Shown piece after piece: positions 26,476 to 35,848 of a stretch of 64,000 nt of DNA (positions are counted from its first letter, which is position 1; the number at the start of each line of letters is the position of its first letter). Source of the DNA: JBCCEJ01 sp039030335 (GTDB taxonomy: Bacteria > Pseudomonadota > Gammaproteobacteria > HK1); the NCBI GenBank assembly GCA_039030335.1, contig JBCCEJ010000019.1, positions 9,546 to 73,545 of the forward strand. Direction: 5' to 3'. The position numbers were made by a program, and so were the translations under genes. The notes beneath the pieces are model-generated. The model saw only the letters and a list, made by a program, of their open reading frames with translations, searched no databases and was not told the origin of the DNA.

Positions 26476-27981
26476 CTAAACCGCCGCCAGCACGCGCCCG
26501 TGATCGGCTGCATCGCGCGCCAGGCTGCGCGCCTCGCGGCCGCGCTGGACCACCTTGGTAAGCGTCGTTTCCGAACGGCGCGCCACGCGGTTGGGGAGCA
26601 CTCCGCTGCCCGCAAACACGCAATACCAGGAGGCTGGACTGACGACGCGCGAACTGCCGTGCGCCTGCAAGAGACTGTCGATGTCGTCACCTGCACGCCA
26701 CGCATCGAGAATTTCGACGAGCGAATCGGGCAGTCGCTCATCCGCGCGATTGGCACGCCAGAAATCCGTGTCGTTGCGATCGGAAAGATAATAGTGCGCC
26801 GCGACGAAGTCGCGAATGCCGTCGATGAGATCGCCCATCAGATGATTGTACTTATCACGTCGACGGTCCATCGGGGTATCTTCGCGCAGTACGCGCAGCA
26901 GTTCGGCCACGCCGTTTTGAATACAGAAAATCGACGTCGATTCGAGCGGCTCCACAAACCCTGCTGACAACCCGACGCTCACGCAGTTGCGCTTCCAGAT
27001 GTGCTGGTTGCGGCCAACGCGCATCCGGATATGGCGTGCGTCACTTTGCTCGAGTCCGTTCAAGTGGCGGCGCAGTTCAGCTTCAGCCTCATCGGTGGAG
27101 AGATGCCGGGACGAATAGACATATCCGCAACCGTGGCGGTGACGCAACGGAATGTCCCAAATCCATCCGGCGTCCATCGCGGTAGCTCTGGTTTCACACG
27201 GGATCTCGTGAAGCGGCTCGGGTTTGAATGTCGATATCGCGACGGCCGCGTCGCAAAACAGCGTGTCTTGGTAAGACTCGAATGGCACATTCAATGCGCC
27301 ATTGATGAGCAAACCCCGGAAGCCGGTACAGTCGATGAACAGGTCGCCGTGGAGATCGCCGGCGGTATCGGTACTGACGTGAGAGATATCGCCACTTTCG
27401 GTCATCCCGACGTTCGTGACGTTGGCGAGTACACGCGTTACGCCGCGCGCGGTCGACCACTCAGCGAGATACTCTGCAAACAGCGCTGCATCGAGATGAT
27501 AGGCGTACTGCAGTGTTGTCGAGTGATCGTCGCCAATGGCAGTCTTTGGTGACCGGCGTTCGTTGGCGAGATGCGCGCCGGCAAAACAGCTGAAATCGAA
27601 GTCTTCTTCGTGGTCCTCGTGGGCGCGCGCGTGCAGCCACTCACGAAACCACTCGGGCTGGTCTTCACCCCAGCGAAACAGCGGATGATAATAATCCGTA
27701 CGCCCTGACTTACTGCCTGTCTCCCGGCGCCAGTCGACCAGATGCAGACTGCATTTGTACGTTGCCTGGCATCGCTGCATGAAGTCCTTTTCATCGATGC
27801 GCAAAGTGCTGATGAGGCGTCGAAGCGACGGTATCGATGACTCTCCGACACCTACGCGTTCGATGTTCGGCGATTCTACGAGCGTCACGTTGGGCGCCGG
27901 GCCGTTCCAAGGGCGCGATAACATAGACGCAGCGATCCAGCCGGCCGTCCCGCCGCCGACGATAACGAGATTCTTGTACAT
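26476..27981 (-). CDS. Flavin-dependent tryptophan halogenase family protein
   Basis: 501 residues from ATG 27981 (GAGG six bases upstream). FAD motif GGGTAGW (residues 9-15), GVGESSIPSL, catalytic Lys76 in ATYKCSLHLVDW, the halogenase signature GWIWDIPL near residue 272, and FVEPLEST with the conserved Glu near 345 all match PrnA-like enzymes. It therefore should carry out FADH2-dependent chlorination or bromination of an aromatic ring, with a flavin reductase supplied elsewhere. No biosynthetic partner genes (NRPS, PKS, transporter) are adjacent. Substrate unknown. Confidence 0.92.
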   Translation of the reverse strand: MYKNLVIVGGGTAGWIAASMLSRPWNGPAPNVTLVESPNIERVGVGESSIPSLRRLISTLRIDEKDFMQRCQATYKCSLHLVDWRRETGSKSGRTDYYHPLFRWGEDQPEWFREWLHARAHEDHEEDFDFSCFAGAHLANERRSPKTAIGDDHSTTLQYAYHLDAALFAEYLAEWSTARGVTRVLANVTNVGMTESGDISHVSTDTAGDLHGDLFIDCTGFRGLLINGALNVPFESYQDTLFCDAAVAISTFKPEPLHEIPCETRATAMDAGWIWDIPLRHRHGCGYVYSSRHLSTDEAEAELRRHLNGLEQSDARHIRMRVGRNQHIWKRNCVSVGLSAGFVEPLESTSIFCIQNGVAELLRVLREDTPMDRRRDKYNHLMGDLIDGIRDFVAAHYYLSDRNDTDFWRANRADERLPDSLVEILDAWRAGDDIDSLLQAHGSSRVVSPASWYCVFAGSGVLPNRVARRSETTLTKVVQRGREARSLARDAADHGRVLAAV

Positions 27982-28509
27982 AGGGTCCTCAACGTTCTCA
28001 GACGCGGCTTTCGCACGTACGCAGTGTCGAAATTGAATATCAGTTGTTCGCAAACAAAACCTGCAACGCAGAGTCGCGAATAACCCGACACACTCAGCAA
28101 AGCCGCTCGTGAGACGCGAGCTGCCTGGCACAAATTCTACTCAGGCGAGTAAACACAAACGCGGCCCTTGCGTCAAAGAAAAGGCAATGAAGGCGCGCAA
28201 ACGAATTGGTGGTCACTCGAAGCCGTCTTTTTCACGTTAAGAAAGCGTGACGTCGTTAATTGACATCTGCTGAACGGGCCTGCGCAGGCTTGCCTGGGGG
28301 CCGGGCGCGAGCATTGAAGCCGGTTGGCAGCACACCGCTGGTCCGGCGGTACCAGGGATTCACGCGAGTGCGGTTGGGTTTATCCGTTGATGCGATGAAT
28401 CGGTCTTTACAGCGAGTCCGCGGTTATCGGCTCGTTGATGTTCTTTATCGATCTCAGACAGGTATCGTTAGATAACCCAAAACCACATCTCAACCAAGGA
28501 AACCGACCC
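27982..28509. other. Gene-free divergent intergenic region
   Basis: Separates the halogenase (minus) from the CMD-family gene (plus). I find no credible gene. TTGACA at 28260-28265 could be a -35 element, but no good -10 follows at the usual distance. A weak TCACG/CGTGA repeat lies near 28232-28250. Confidence 0.5.
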
Positions 28510-29064
28510 ATGGCTGCACGCGTCCCCTATCTCAACCAGGAAGACTTGAGCGACGACAACAAGGACTTGCTGAACCGGCCGATCTGGCTGACCCGGGCGC
28601 TCGTTAACAGTCCGGACACGGCACGGGCATTCCATGTGCTCGGCCACCACATCCGTTACGGCATGCGGTTGGACATGCGTCTGCGCGAGCTGGCTATTTT
28701 GCAAGTCGGCTGGCTGGCCCGTTCACCGTTTGAATGGAGTCATCACGTCAAGCTGGGTATGGACTTCGGTGTTTCCAAAGAAGATATCGAAGGCTTGATC
28801 GCGGAGAGCGCCGGTGAGCCGAGTCAATTGGGCGATCTCGAAAAGAAGATTCTCCTCGCTGCCCGCGAGATGGCTGAAAACGTCGAGATGCCCGAGCCGC
28901 TGTTCAGGGAGCTGCAAACAGAACTCGGCGACGAACAGATGGTGGACCTCGTCGTGGCGATCGCCACCTACTGTGCAGTGGTCCGTATCCTGGCTTCGCT
29001 GGCTATCGAAGTAGAACCCGAGTACCAACCTTATCTCGACATGTTCCCCTTCCCGGCGCAATAG
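28510..29064 (+). CDS. Carboxymuconolactone decarboxylase (CMD/AhpD-like) family protein
   Basis: 184 residues from ATG 28510, preceded by AAGGAAA. The family helix RLRELAILQVGWLARSPFEW is clear, followed by SHHVKLGMDFGVSKEDI. The AhpD-type CxxC thiol pair is replaced (SPFEWSHH), so it is not a peroxidase partner; the retained His fits the CMD branch. Role unknown. Convergent with the FloA operon, only ten bases from its last gene. Confidence 0.85.
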   Translation: MAARVPYLNQEDLSDDNKDLLNRPIWLTRALVNSPDTARAFHVLGHHIRYGMRLDMRLRELAILQVGWLARSPFEWSHHVKLGMDFGVSKEDIEGLIAESAGEPSQLGDLEKKILLAAREMAENVEMPEPLFRELQTELGDEQMVDLVVAIATYCAVVRILASLAIEVEPEYQPYLDMFPFPAQ

Positions 29065-29074
29065 CGCGGCGGAG

Positions 29075-29407
29075 TCATACGCGCCTGCGCAAAGCTCGCG
29101 GCCGGTCGAGGATCTCTTTGAGAATGTATGCTCGGCGTACCGAGCCCGGGTTGCGCAACTCGGCAAGCAACTTCGAGGGGGTGTTCGATTCCGGCATTGT
29201 CTGGTGCGTGGGTTCCGCCGGCAGGTGGAACTGGTTGGACAGGTCCAGCGGCGGGGACGGCGGTGGTGCGGCGCGCGCCTGCCGTTCCGCCATCGTGCGG
29301 CGGTTCAGCTCCGCGAGGGACTCGTAGCCGGCCGGCGGTGCGCCGGCCAGGACGCGCAACCGGTTCGACAGGTCCAGTAGCTGCTGCCGCCAGTTCAGCG
29401 CACGCAT
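29075..29407 (-). CDS. Small protein of unknown function downstream of floA
   Basis: 110 residues from ATG 29407, with GGAAG just before it; a GTG six codons earlier is the alternative. Rich in Arg, Leu and Pro; two DLSN repeats (DLSNRL and DLSNQF) flank a proline-rich linker. No signal peptide or membrane segment. It starts about 20 bases after the floA stop and ends within ten bases of a convergent gene. I do not recognise it; operon position supports it being real. Confidence 0.5.
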   Translation of the reverse strand: MRALNWRQQLLDLSNRLRVLAGAPPAGYESLAELNRRTMAERQARAAPPPSPPLDLSNQFHLPAEPTHQTMPESNTPSKLLAELRNPGSVRRAYILKEILDRPRALRRRV

Positions 29408-29428
29408 GACTTCCAAGAAGCGCACGGT

Positions 29429-30439
29429 CTACTGAGATTCTTCCGTCGTCTCGGATCCGTCATCACCACGCGCGATCGCATCGCGCATGCGCGTGTCGGA
29501 CTGGACGTTTTGCATCTGGTAGTAGTCCATAACGCCGAGGCGCCCGCTTCTGAACGCATCCGCCATGGCTTTGGGCACCTCCGCTTCGGCCAGCACGACC
29601 TTGGCCCGGTTCTCCTGAACGAGCGCCACCATCTCCTGCTCGCGGGCCACGGCCAGCGCGCGCTGGCGTTCGGCCTGCGCCTGGGCGACCTTCTTCTCGG
29701 CTTCAGCCTGGTCGATCTTGAGCCGGGCACCGATGTTCTCACCAACATCGATATCGGCGATGTCGATCGACAGGATCTCGAACGCGGTGCCGGAATCCAG
29801 CCCGCGTTCCAACACCACCTTGGAGATGCGATCGGGATTCTCGAGCACCTCCATGTGACTGGAGGCCGAGCCGATGGTGGTGACAATACCTTCGCCGACT
29901 CGGGCGACGATGGTCTCCTCGGTCGCGCCGCCAACCAGTCGGTCGAGATTGGTTCGCACGGTCACCCGCGCCTTGACCCGGAGCTGGATGCCATCACCGG
30001 CGATGGCGTCGATAGTGGGTCTTCCCATCGCGCCCGACGGCACATCGATGACCTTGGGATTCACCGATGTGCCGACAGCTTCGAGCACATCGCGCCCGGC
30101 GAGGTCGATCGCGCACGACCGGTCGTAAGACAGCGAGATATTGGCCTTGTGCGCCGAGATGAGCGCCTGCACCACCCGCTCGACGCTGCCGCCAGCCAGG
30201 TAGTGCGCCTCGAGTTCATCCGCCGACAGGTCGATCCCAGCCTTCTTCGCGGTAATGCGTACCGTGACGATGACGCCGGGGCTGACCTTACGAAATCGCA
30301 TGAAGATGATCTGCAGCAGACTCACCGGTGCGTTGGACAGTATCGACTGCCACCAGAGCCAGAAGGCGCTCCAGATGAGCACGACAATGCCGAGGATGAG
30401 GATGCCGACAATTGAAAGACCAATTACATCCAGGGACAT
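29429..30439 (-). CDS. floA: Flotillin-like protein FloA
   Basis: 336 residues from ATG 30439 (GGAGG eight bases upstream; an in-frame ATG five codons earlier overlaps that site). One N-terminal hydrophobic hairpin (GLSIVGILILGIVVLIWSAF), then the SPFH-like FloA core (APVSLLQIIFMRFRKVSPG, TAKKAGIDLSADELEAHYLA, RTNLDRLVGGATEETIVARVGEG) and an Ala/Glu-rich coiled coil ending in a Gln-rich MDYYQMQNVQ. Scaffolds functional membrane microdomains. Sits directly after two NfeD genes, the usual partner arrangement. Confidence 0.93.
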   Translation of the reverse strand: MSLDVIGLSIVGILILGIVVLIWSAFWLWWQSILSNAPVSLLQIIFMRFRKVSPGVIVTVRITAKKAGIDLSADELEAHYLAGGSVERVVQALISAHKANISLSYDRSCAIDLAGRDVLEAVGTSVNPKVIDVPSGAMGRPTIDAIAGDGIQLRVKARVTVRTNLDRLVGGATEETIVARVGEGIVTTIGSASSHMEVLENPDRISKVVLERGLDSGTAFEILSIDIADIDVGENIGARLKIDQAEAEKKVAQAQAERQRALAVAREQEMVALVQENRAKVVLAEAEVPKAMADAFRSGRLGVMDYYQMQNVQSDTRMRDAIARGDDGSETTEESQ

Positions 30440-30528
30440 AGACACCGCCTCCATCGGTCTGGGGTGATGCGCCGTATGGGCATCACGAAAGTCTTAACGG
30501 GCGAACATATCGCCGGTCGAGGCACCGG

Positions 30529-31032
30529 TCAGGCTGCTGCCTCGCCATCGGACGGCGGTGACACGTAGACCACCGGCCCGTCAATACGGGTGACGACAAC
30601 TGGCGCATCGCGCTCGAGCGCGCCGGCACTCACCATGACGTCGCACTCGCCGCCATCGAACCGCGCGCGACCGGAAGGCCGCGCGGGCGTTACCATCGTG
30701 CCGCAACTGCCGATGCTGACGCCAATCCGGTCGGTCACGTGATGGTATCCGGCTTCGCCGGCGATCTCCGTTTGCGGCACCACGCGAGAGCGCTGCACGC
30801 GCTGAATGCCCCAACGCACGGTGCCGGCGGCCAGCAGCGGCACGCCCGCTACGAACAGCCAGCCCGCCAGGTCACTGGCTGCGAACGCAAAATAGATCGC
30901 GCCGGCCGCCGCGGCGAGCGCGCCGAGCGCCAGCGCGCCGAGCGACACCACAAAAAACTCTGCGACCAGCAAGCCGAGCGCCAGACCCAGCAGAGCGAAC
31001 GCCATCACCAGCGGCGGCAGTGCGTCTATCAT
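30529..31032 (-). CDS. NfeD-like protein, short form
   Basis: 167 residues: three hydrophobic segments in the first 75 residues, then a soluble OB-fold-like NfeD C-terminal domain (GEAGYHHVTDRIGVSIGSCG...GRARFDGGECDV). Its start overlaps the stop of the long NfeD by four bases. It likely interacts with FloA through this domain and helps organise the membrane. Confidence 0.85.
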   Translation of the reverse strand: MIDALPPLVMAFALLGLALGLLVAEFFVVSLGALALGALAAAAGAIYFAFAASDLAGWLFVAGVPLLAAGTVRWGIQRVQRSRVVPQTEIAGEAGYHHVTDRIGVSIGSCGTMVTPARPSGRARFDGGECDVMVSAGALERDAPVVVTRIDGPVVYVSPPSDGEAAA

Positions 31033-32606
31033 CGACCAGCCTCGGCAGTGGCCATCGCGGCACGTACGACGATCTCGCCGAACTGGACCGCCACGACTTC
31101 GATATCGCTGCCGGCATCGATGTACGTGCCGTGCTCGGCGCGGGCGCTGTGAGAGGCGCCGCCCACGTCGATCAGTCCACTCGGGCGAAGCGCCTCGCGC
31201 GCCGTGCCGCGCTGACCGACCAGAGTGTCGGCCGCCTGCTCCAGCGCGCCGGCACTCGTACCGCCCACCTCAGCGGCGACGGCGAAGCGATTACGCACCG
31301 ACATCTTCGGCATCACGGCAATGAACAGAACCACGCCGGCGACGACCACGCCGAGTGAGACCAGACTCGCGAGCACCGCATCTTTGAGAGCGTCCTGAAA
31401 AACCGGATCGGTCAGGTCGAAATCGAGCTCGTTCGGGACAAAACTCATGATGAGACCAAACAGCGCGACGCCTGCGCCGATCACGGCCAGTACGCCCGCG
31501 CCAATGCCGAGCACCGCGTCGAGCCCCAGCAGCAACACACCCACGACGATCAGCACCACTTCGATGTGCTCGGCCATGTCGAGGTAATACTGCGACAGCG
31601 CAAAACCGGCGCCGCAGATCGCGGCCAGCAACGCCCAGAGGCCCACGCCGGGTGTCTTGATCTCGAACATGATGAACAAAACGGCCAGGCCGGCCAGCAT
31701 CGGCGCAAACGTCGACAGGCTCCAGGCCGTCAACTCCGAGGTGCGCGGGGTCAGGTCGAGCACTTTTTCTTCGTTGACACCGAGCTGCTCATAGAGGTCC
31801 GGCAAATCCTGGGCGAGGCCGGTAGCCATGCCAAGGCGCGCGGCTTCCTGCCCGGTCAGCGTCAACAGTCTGTCTTCACCGCGGTACACGTAGATCTGCT
31901 GACGGTTCTCGAGGTCCAGCGTCGGATGCTTCGACAGTAGTTCCGGCAGATCGTCTTCGATGACGTAGCGCTCCGTGCCGTCGGGCAGCTTCACGCGGTA
32001 GAGCTTCTGCGTGCGGGCAGTCATTTTGAGCAGCAGCGCGCGGTCCCAGCCGCGGATCTCGGCGGCCTGCGTCAGCAGGCTTCTGACCACCGTTTCGACC
32101 TTCTCCGGCGCGTACTTCATCTCGCCCTCGCGACTGACGAAAATGACGCCGATGTCGCCGATCGATGCACCGGGCGAGATGTAGATCGCGTCGTGGGCGT
32201 AACTCACCATCGCACCGGCCGAAATGGCCCGGAAGTCGACGAAGGCGATCATGCGAATGCCGTGTTTGCGCTGGTCGAGCACCGCCTTGAACATTTCGCG
32301 GGCGTGAGAGACTTCGCCGCCGTCGGTGTCGATATGCAGGATCAGCGTATCCAGGCTGTTCTTTCTGGCATCATCGATAACGCGATCGAGATAGCGGTGA
32401 CGCAGGCGGTCGATAGGGCCCGTCAACGACGCGTAGCCGACCTTGCCATAGTCTGTCGGTGTGCTGGTGGATTTCGCGGGCTCGGTGCTCGAGGCGCCTG
32501 GCTCAGGCTTTGCAGTCGTCTGCGCGGACACTGTGATCAAGCCCGCGAGCAGTAGCGCAAAAACGGCCAGCAGCCGGTTCGGGTATGACCGGGTGACAGC
32601 GTGCAT
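31029..32606 (-). CDS. NfeD family membrane-bound serine protease (ClpP-class)
   Basis: 525 residues from ATG 32606, overlapping the upstream stop as TGATG. Signal peptide, then a ClpP/SppA-like domain with HIDTDGGEV and the nucleophile region RAISAGAMVSYAHDAIYISPG, four to five membrane helices (residues about 260-450), and a C-terminal NfeD OB domain. Known relatives cleave stomatin-like proteins, so FloA is the likely client. Central gene of the microdomain operon. Confidence 0.9.
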   Translation of the reverse strand: MHAVTRSYPNRLLAVFALLLAGLITVSAQTTAKPEPGASSTEPAKSTSTPTDYGKVGYASLTGPIDRLRHRYLDRVIDDARKNSLDTLILHIDTDGGEVSHAREMFKAVLDQRKHGIRMIAFVDFRAISAGAMVSYAHDAIYISPGASIGDIGVIFVSREGEMKYAPEKVETVVRSLLTQAAEIRGWDRALLLKMTARTQKLYRVKLPDGTERYVIEDDLPELLSKHPTLDLENRQQIYVYRGEDRLLTLTGQEAARLGMATGLAQDLPDLYEQLGVNEEKVLDLTPRTSELTAWSLSTFAPMLAGLAVLFIMFEIKTPGVGLWALLAAICGAGFALSQYYLDMAEHIEVVLIVVGVLLLGLDAVLGIGAGVLAVIGAGVALFGLIMSFVPNELDFDLTDPVFQDALKDAVLASLVSLGVVVAGVVLFIAVMPKMSVRNRFAVAAEVGGTSAGALEQAADTLVGQRGTAREALRPSGLIDVGGASHSARAEHGTYIDAGSDIEVVAVQFGEIVVRAAMATAEAGR

Positions 32607-33037
32607 CAGCCTGGTCCCGCATCGGGCGGTGCATCGAACATCGCGGCTGCCAGTACGTCCGGCAGTACGCGCATCAGCGCCTCCGGAATCAACGTGGCCG
32701 AAGACCACTCCACGGCGTAATCTCCGCCGTCGCGGCGGCGGTAGACCAGATAGCAACACCCATCAGCGCTGGCGCAGAGTTCAGCCTTCTCGCCGTGGTA
32801 GAAGCTGTCGAGGCTGGTCGGGGGCGCGAATCCGGCCAGCCGAAGGCGCGCCGGCCGGGTGACCGGACTCGTGATGCTGATCACCGTGACCGGCTCGCCG
32901 GCCGCACGTGAGAGCACCTCACCGAGAAGTCCGTCCAGCTCTTCGGTGCGGGGAAACGCCTCCCACTGCGTTAGCAGCTGGGTGCGCAAACGTTCGAGCG
33001 CGCCGGCATCGACGCTGGCGCACTCCGGTTGGCTCAT
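32606..33037 (-). CDS. Hypothetical protein in the FloA/NfeD operon
   Basis: 143 residues; no signal peptide or membrane segment. Sequence is acidic, with a central SFYHGEKAELCASADGCCYLVYRRRDGG and a Leu-rich C-terminus (LIPEALMRVLPDVLAAAMF). Four bases separate it from the upstream MaoC gene and it overlaps the NfeD start by one base, so it is translationally linked to both. No family recognised. Confidence 0.7.
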   Translation of the reverse strand: MSQPECASVDAGALERLRTQLLTQWEAFPRTEELDGLLGEVLSRAAGEPVTVISITSPVTRPARLRLAGFAPPTSLDSFYHGEKAELCASADGCCYLVYRRRDGGDYAVEWSSATLIPEALMRVLPDVLAAAMFDAPPDAGPG

Positions 33038-33041
33038 GGCA

Positions 33042-33464
33042 TCAAACCTCGATCAATGCGGTGGCTGACCCCTTGATGACGACCGCGCCGTCCTGGTTGA
33101 CCGTTTCGACACTCAGTTCGACCGTGGGTTCGTTGCCGTCGGTGTTGATGGACTCGACCGTCGCCTTGCCGGTCAACGTATCGCCTGGCCAGACCTGATT
33201 GGTAAAACGCACGCCGAACTTACGCACGTTGGCCGCGCCGACGAAGTTGGTAACGACGCGCCCGGTCATGCCCATCGTCAGCATGCCGTGGGCAAACACC
33301 CCGGGATAGCCGGCGGCGTCGCGGGTGTACGGCTCATCGGTGTGCAAGGGGTTGTAGTCACCCGAAGCGCCCGCGTACATCACGAGCTGGGTGCGCTTCA
33401 GATCTTCGACCAGCACTTCTTCGTGCGTGTCGCCCACGTTGATGTCTGCTGCTTTCAGTGCCAT
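33042..33464 (-). CDS. MaoC-like hot-dog dehydratase
   Basis: 140 residues from ATG 33464 with GAGGAGAG upstream. The hydratase-2 motif is intact: YAGASGDYNPLHTDEPYTRD with Asp and His, followed by GVFAHGMLTMGM. Hydrates enoyl-CoA or dehydrates 3-hydroxyacyl-CoA; together with the preceding FAS1-like subunit it probably forms a two-component enzyme as in mycobacterial HadAB or ChsH-like pairs. Confidence 0.88.
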   Translation of the reverse strand: MALKAADINVGDTHEEVLVEDLKRTQLVMYAGASGDYNPLHTDEPYTRDAAGYPGVFAHGMLTMGMTGRVVTNFVGAANVRKFGVRFTNQVWPGDTLTGKATVESINTDGNEPTVELSVETVNQDGAVVIKGSATALIEV

Positions 33465-33477
33465 TGCGCTGCTCTCC

Positions 33478-33969
33478 TCAACCCTGGTCCACCGGGCGCT
33501 CGGTCTTGACGCCAACCGATCTGGCCGTCACCACCAGTTCACCATCCTGGTCGCGGTATTCGGTGATGCGTTCACTGAACACGAGTTTACCGGCCCGTTT
33601 GCTTTCTTTTTCCCAGCTTGCACCGTCTCGCGTGGTCACGGTGAACACGTCGCCCGGGCGCACTGGCCGGGTGAATTCAAAGTGCTGCTCGGCGTGCAAG
33701 CCGCCCGACGAGGCTGGCTTGCCTTCGATGCCGCTCGGCTCTTTTCCAGAACCGAACCATGGCTGTCCCGGGTGCATGCGCAGATGGTAGTCAGGGTTGA
33801 ACTGGGCGACGGACTGCGGAAATGTCGGCGGCGCGATCAGCCCTCCGGCATCCGTATCACGGGCCGCTTGCGCGTCGTGGAACTCCGGCGCGTAGTCGCC
33901 AATAGACCGGGCAAACATCATCACGTGGGTTGCTTCCACCGGGAATTTGATGGGGTTGTCGTCCGACAC
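33478..33969 (-). CDS. MaoC-family N-terminal domain protein (FAS1-like dehydratase)
   Basis: 163 residues of hot-dog fold: VMMFARSIGDYAPEFHD, then LIAPPTFPQSVAQF, GLHAEQHFEFTRPVRPGDVF and LVFSERITEYRDQDGELV. The hydratase D...H pair is degenerate, as expected for the non-catalytic partner. Thirteen bases lie between its stop and the catalytic MaoC start. Probably the accessory subunit of a heteromeric enoyl-CoA hydratase. Confidence 0.85.
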   Translation of the reverse strand: MSDDNPIKFPVEATHVMMFARSIGDYAPEFHDAQAARDTDAGGLIAPPTFPQSVAQFNPDYHLRMHPGQPWFGSGKEPSGIEGKPASSGGLHAEQHFEFTRPVRPGDVFTVTTRDGASWEKESKRAGKLVFSERITEYRDQDGELVVTARSVGVKTERPVDQG

Positions 33970-34069
33970 GGGTGTCCTCCTGATTGAGCGGCGCGAAACC
34001 TCGCATAAGTCGCGTGCCCGAAATCATTGCACGGGGCCGCCGGCACGCGCCAGCTTTGCGTCAACCGTA

Positions 34070-35029
34070 TCAGGCGTCAGGAGTCAGCTGATTCGCAAGC
34101 GACTGACGCGTCCAGTAACGCCCCGCCGCGATCAGCTCGGCGGCGCGGTGAAAGTCGTGCGGATCGCAGACGTTTTCCGGGATTTCGATCAACAGATCGG
34201 GCGGATAGGCCGCCAGGCGATAGCGCGAGATAGACGCCTGCATCGTATCGAACATGCCGATCAGCACATCCGACATCGACATTTCCGCATCCTCGTTGCT
34301 GGTCTGTTTCGATTCGAGACCAAGCGCCGATTGCACCGTGCCGAGCCACGACTCGATACGGCTGCGGTGCTCTTCCTCTTCGTTCTGTTCAGTTTGCGGC
34401 GGCGGTGGTTCAACCGGCCCCAGCGGAGCAACCACGGGTTTACCGGCCAGATTCACCGCGATCGTCAAATCGGTGCCGTCGTCCGTCGCGGGCGCCACCG
34501 GCACCGGGTTCAACAGGCCGCCATCCACCAGCGTGCGGCCTTGCCATCGCTGGGGAGTGAACAGTCCGGGGATCGCCATGGACGCACGAATCGCGTCGAA
34601 CAGATCGCCGGTGCAGATCCAAACCTCCTTGCGCCTTACGATATCGGTCGCGATGGCTGTGAACGGGATCGGCAAGTCTTCGATCTGTTGATCGCCGACC
34701 AGGCTTCTCAGCTTCTCCATGATGAGGTCGCCTTTCATCATGCCCATCCGGGTCGTGAGCGACAGATCCAGAAACCGCAGCACGTCCCATCGCGTCAGAT
34801 CGCAAACCCAGGACTTGTAGCCTGCGAGGCTCCCGGCCGCGTAGAACCCGCCGACCACGGCGCCCATCGAGCAGCCGACGATCGAACGAATGGCGTAGCC
34901 GTGCTGCTCGAGTTCTTCGATAACCCCGATATGCGCGAGACCGCGGGCAGCGCCGCTGCCGAGCACGAGCGTGACGGTGGGCGCCGGCTGTGCAGACGAG
35001 CCCGTGTCGGTCGTCGGTAGTTGAGCCAT
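34070..35029 (-). CDS. Patatin-like phospholipase
   Basis: 319 residues. Oxyanion segment LGSGAARGLAHIGVIEEL, nucleophile Ser54 in GCSMG and the catalytic Asp in VDGGLLNPVP near residue 170 form the patatin dyad. A charged, Glu-rich insertion (around residues 205-225) follows. No signal peptide, so probably a cytosolic or peripheral RssA-like esterase. Same strand as the MaoC/NfeD genes, 100 bases upstream, and may share their transcript. Confidence 0.9.
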   Translation of the reverse strand: MAQLPTTDTGSSAQPAPTVTLVLGSGAARGLAHIGVIEELEQHGYAIRSIVGCSMGAVVGGFYAAGSLAGYKSWVCDLTRWDVLRFLDLSLTTRMGMMKGDLIMEKLRSLVGDQQIEDLPIPFTAIATDIVRRKEVWICTGDLFDAIRASMAIPGLFTPQRWQGRTLVDGGLLNPVPVAPATDDGTDLTIAVNLAGKPVVAPLGPVEPPPPQTEQNEEEEHRSRIESWLGTVQSALGLESKQTSNEDAEMSMSDVLIGMFDTMQASISRYRLAAYPPDLLIEIPENVCDPHDFHRAAELIAAGRYWTRQSLANQLTPDA

Positions 35030-35310
35030 CGGTCAGCACCTGGCGAAGCGTGTTCGGGCGTAGAGGAATTAGACTCTATCGCGACGCAGCTTGACCACCG
35101 TCACCGGAAAATCGTGAGCGCACTGAAACCGCAGTGTTCGCGTCCGGCAGGGTCGCCTCTGCGACCACGACGCCGAACCGGCTGACCGCGGGTGACTGAA
35201 CGGGATCGTCTCGCAGACCAATCAATTTGATTCCGAGCGGCGGTTGACCGCCAGACCGACCGTCGCCACGCTCCGGGGGCTCGATAAAACAACCCGCGGG
35301 AGAAAGCCTC

Positions 35311-35835
35311 ATGAGCGTCACAGTCGCCAAGTTCCTGGATGTAGCCAACGGCACGCAGGCCAACCAGTTCACCGTTGGTGAACGCTACGCACTCACCAGC
35401 ATTTCCGATCTCGATGACACCTACAAACAACTGATGGACCAGCCGATCGCCTGCGTCATGGCCGTCATGGGCAAGACCGGCCGGCCGAACCTGACGCCGA
35501 TGTGGTTCGACTACGAGGGCGACAAAGTGCTCATCAATGTCGCTGAACACCGAAAGAAAACCGGCTGGATTCGCGACAATCCGCAAGTGTCCATCCTGAT
35601 CATGAACCCGGCCAACATGTACCACTGGATGAGCCTCAAGGTCACCGTAGAGCGTGAGATTCACGAGGACGATCCGGACGAAGGCGCGTGGGTGAGCCAA
35701 CAGCTGGATCGCATCTGGAAGAAATACATCGGCAACGACGACGGCTATCAGCTCCGCGATCCGTCGTTCAACGAGCGCCGCGTGCTGTTCGAGTGCAAGG
35801 TGGATCGCATCGCGACCTTCGGACAGCCGGGCTGA
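35311..35835 (+). CDS. Pyridoxamine 5'-phosphate oxidase-fold flavoprotein
   Basis: 174 residues; GGAGA precedes the ATG. Split-barrel features: LMDQPIACVMAVMGKTGRPNL then TPMWFDYEGDKVLINVAEHR, KKTGWIRDNPQVSILIMNP and a C-terminal FECKVDRIATFG. The family binds FMN, F420 or haem; with no partner to decide, the cofactor is open. Thirteen bases upstream of the FAD monooxygenase, so likely co-expressed. Confidence 0.82.
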   Translation: MSVTVAKFLDVANGTQANQFTVGERYALTSISDLDDTYKQLMDQPIACVMAVMGKTGRPNLTPMWFDYEGDKVLINVAEHRKKTGWIRDNPQVSILIMNPANMYHWMSLKVTVEREIHEDDPDEGAWVSQQLDRIWKKYIGNDDGYQLRDPSFNERRVLFECKVDRIATFGQPG

Positions 35836-35848
35836 GGGCTGTCGGGCG

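Noticed and set aside
28510..29064. AhpD-type alkylhydroperoxidase, or a second selenoprotein
   Set aside because: There is neither CxxC nor an in-frame UGA at the redox site.
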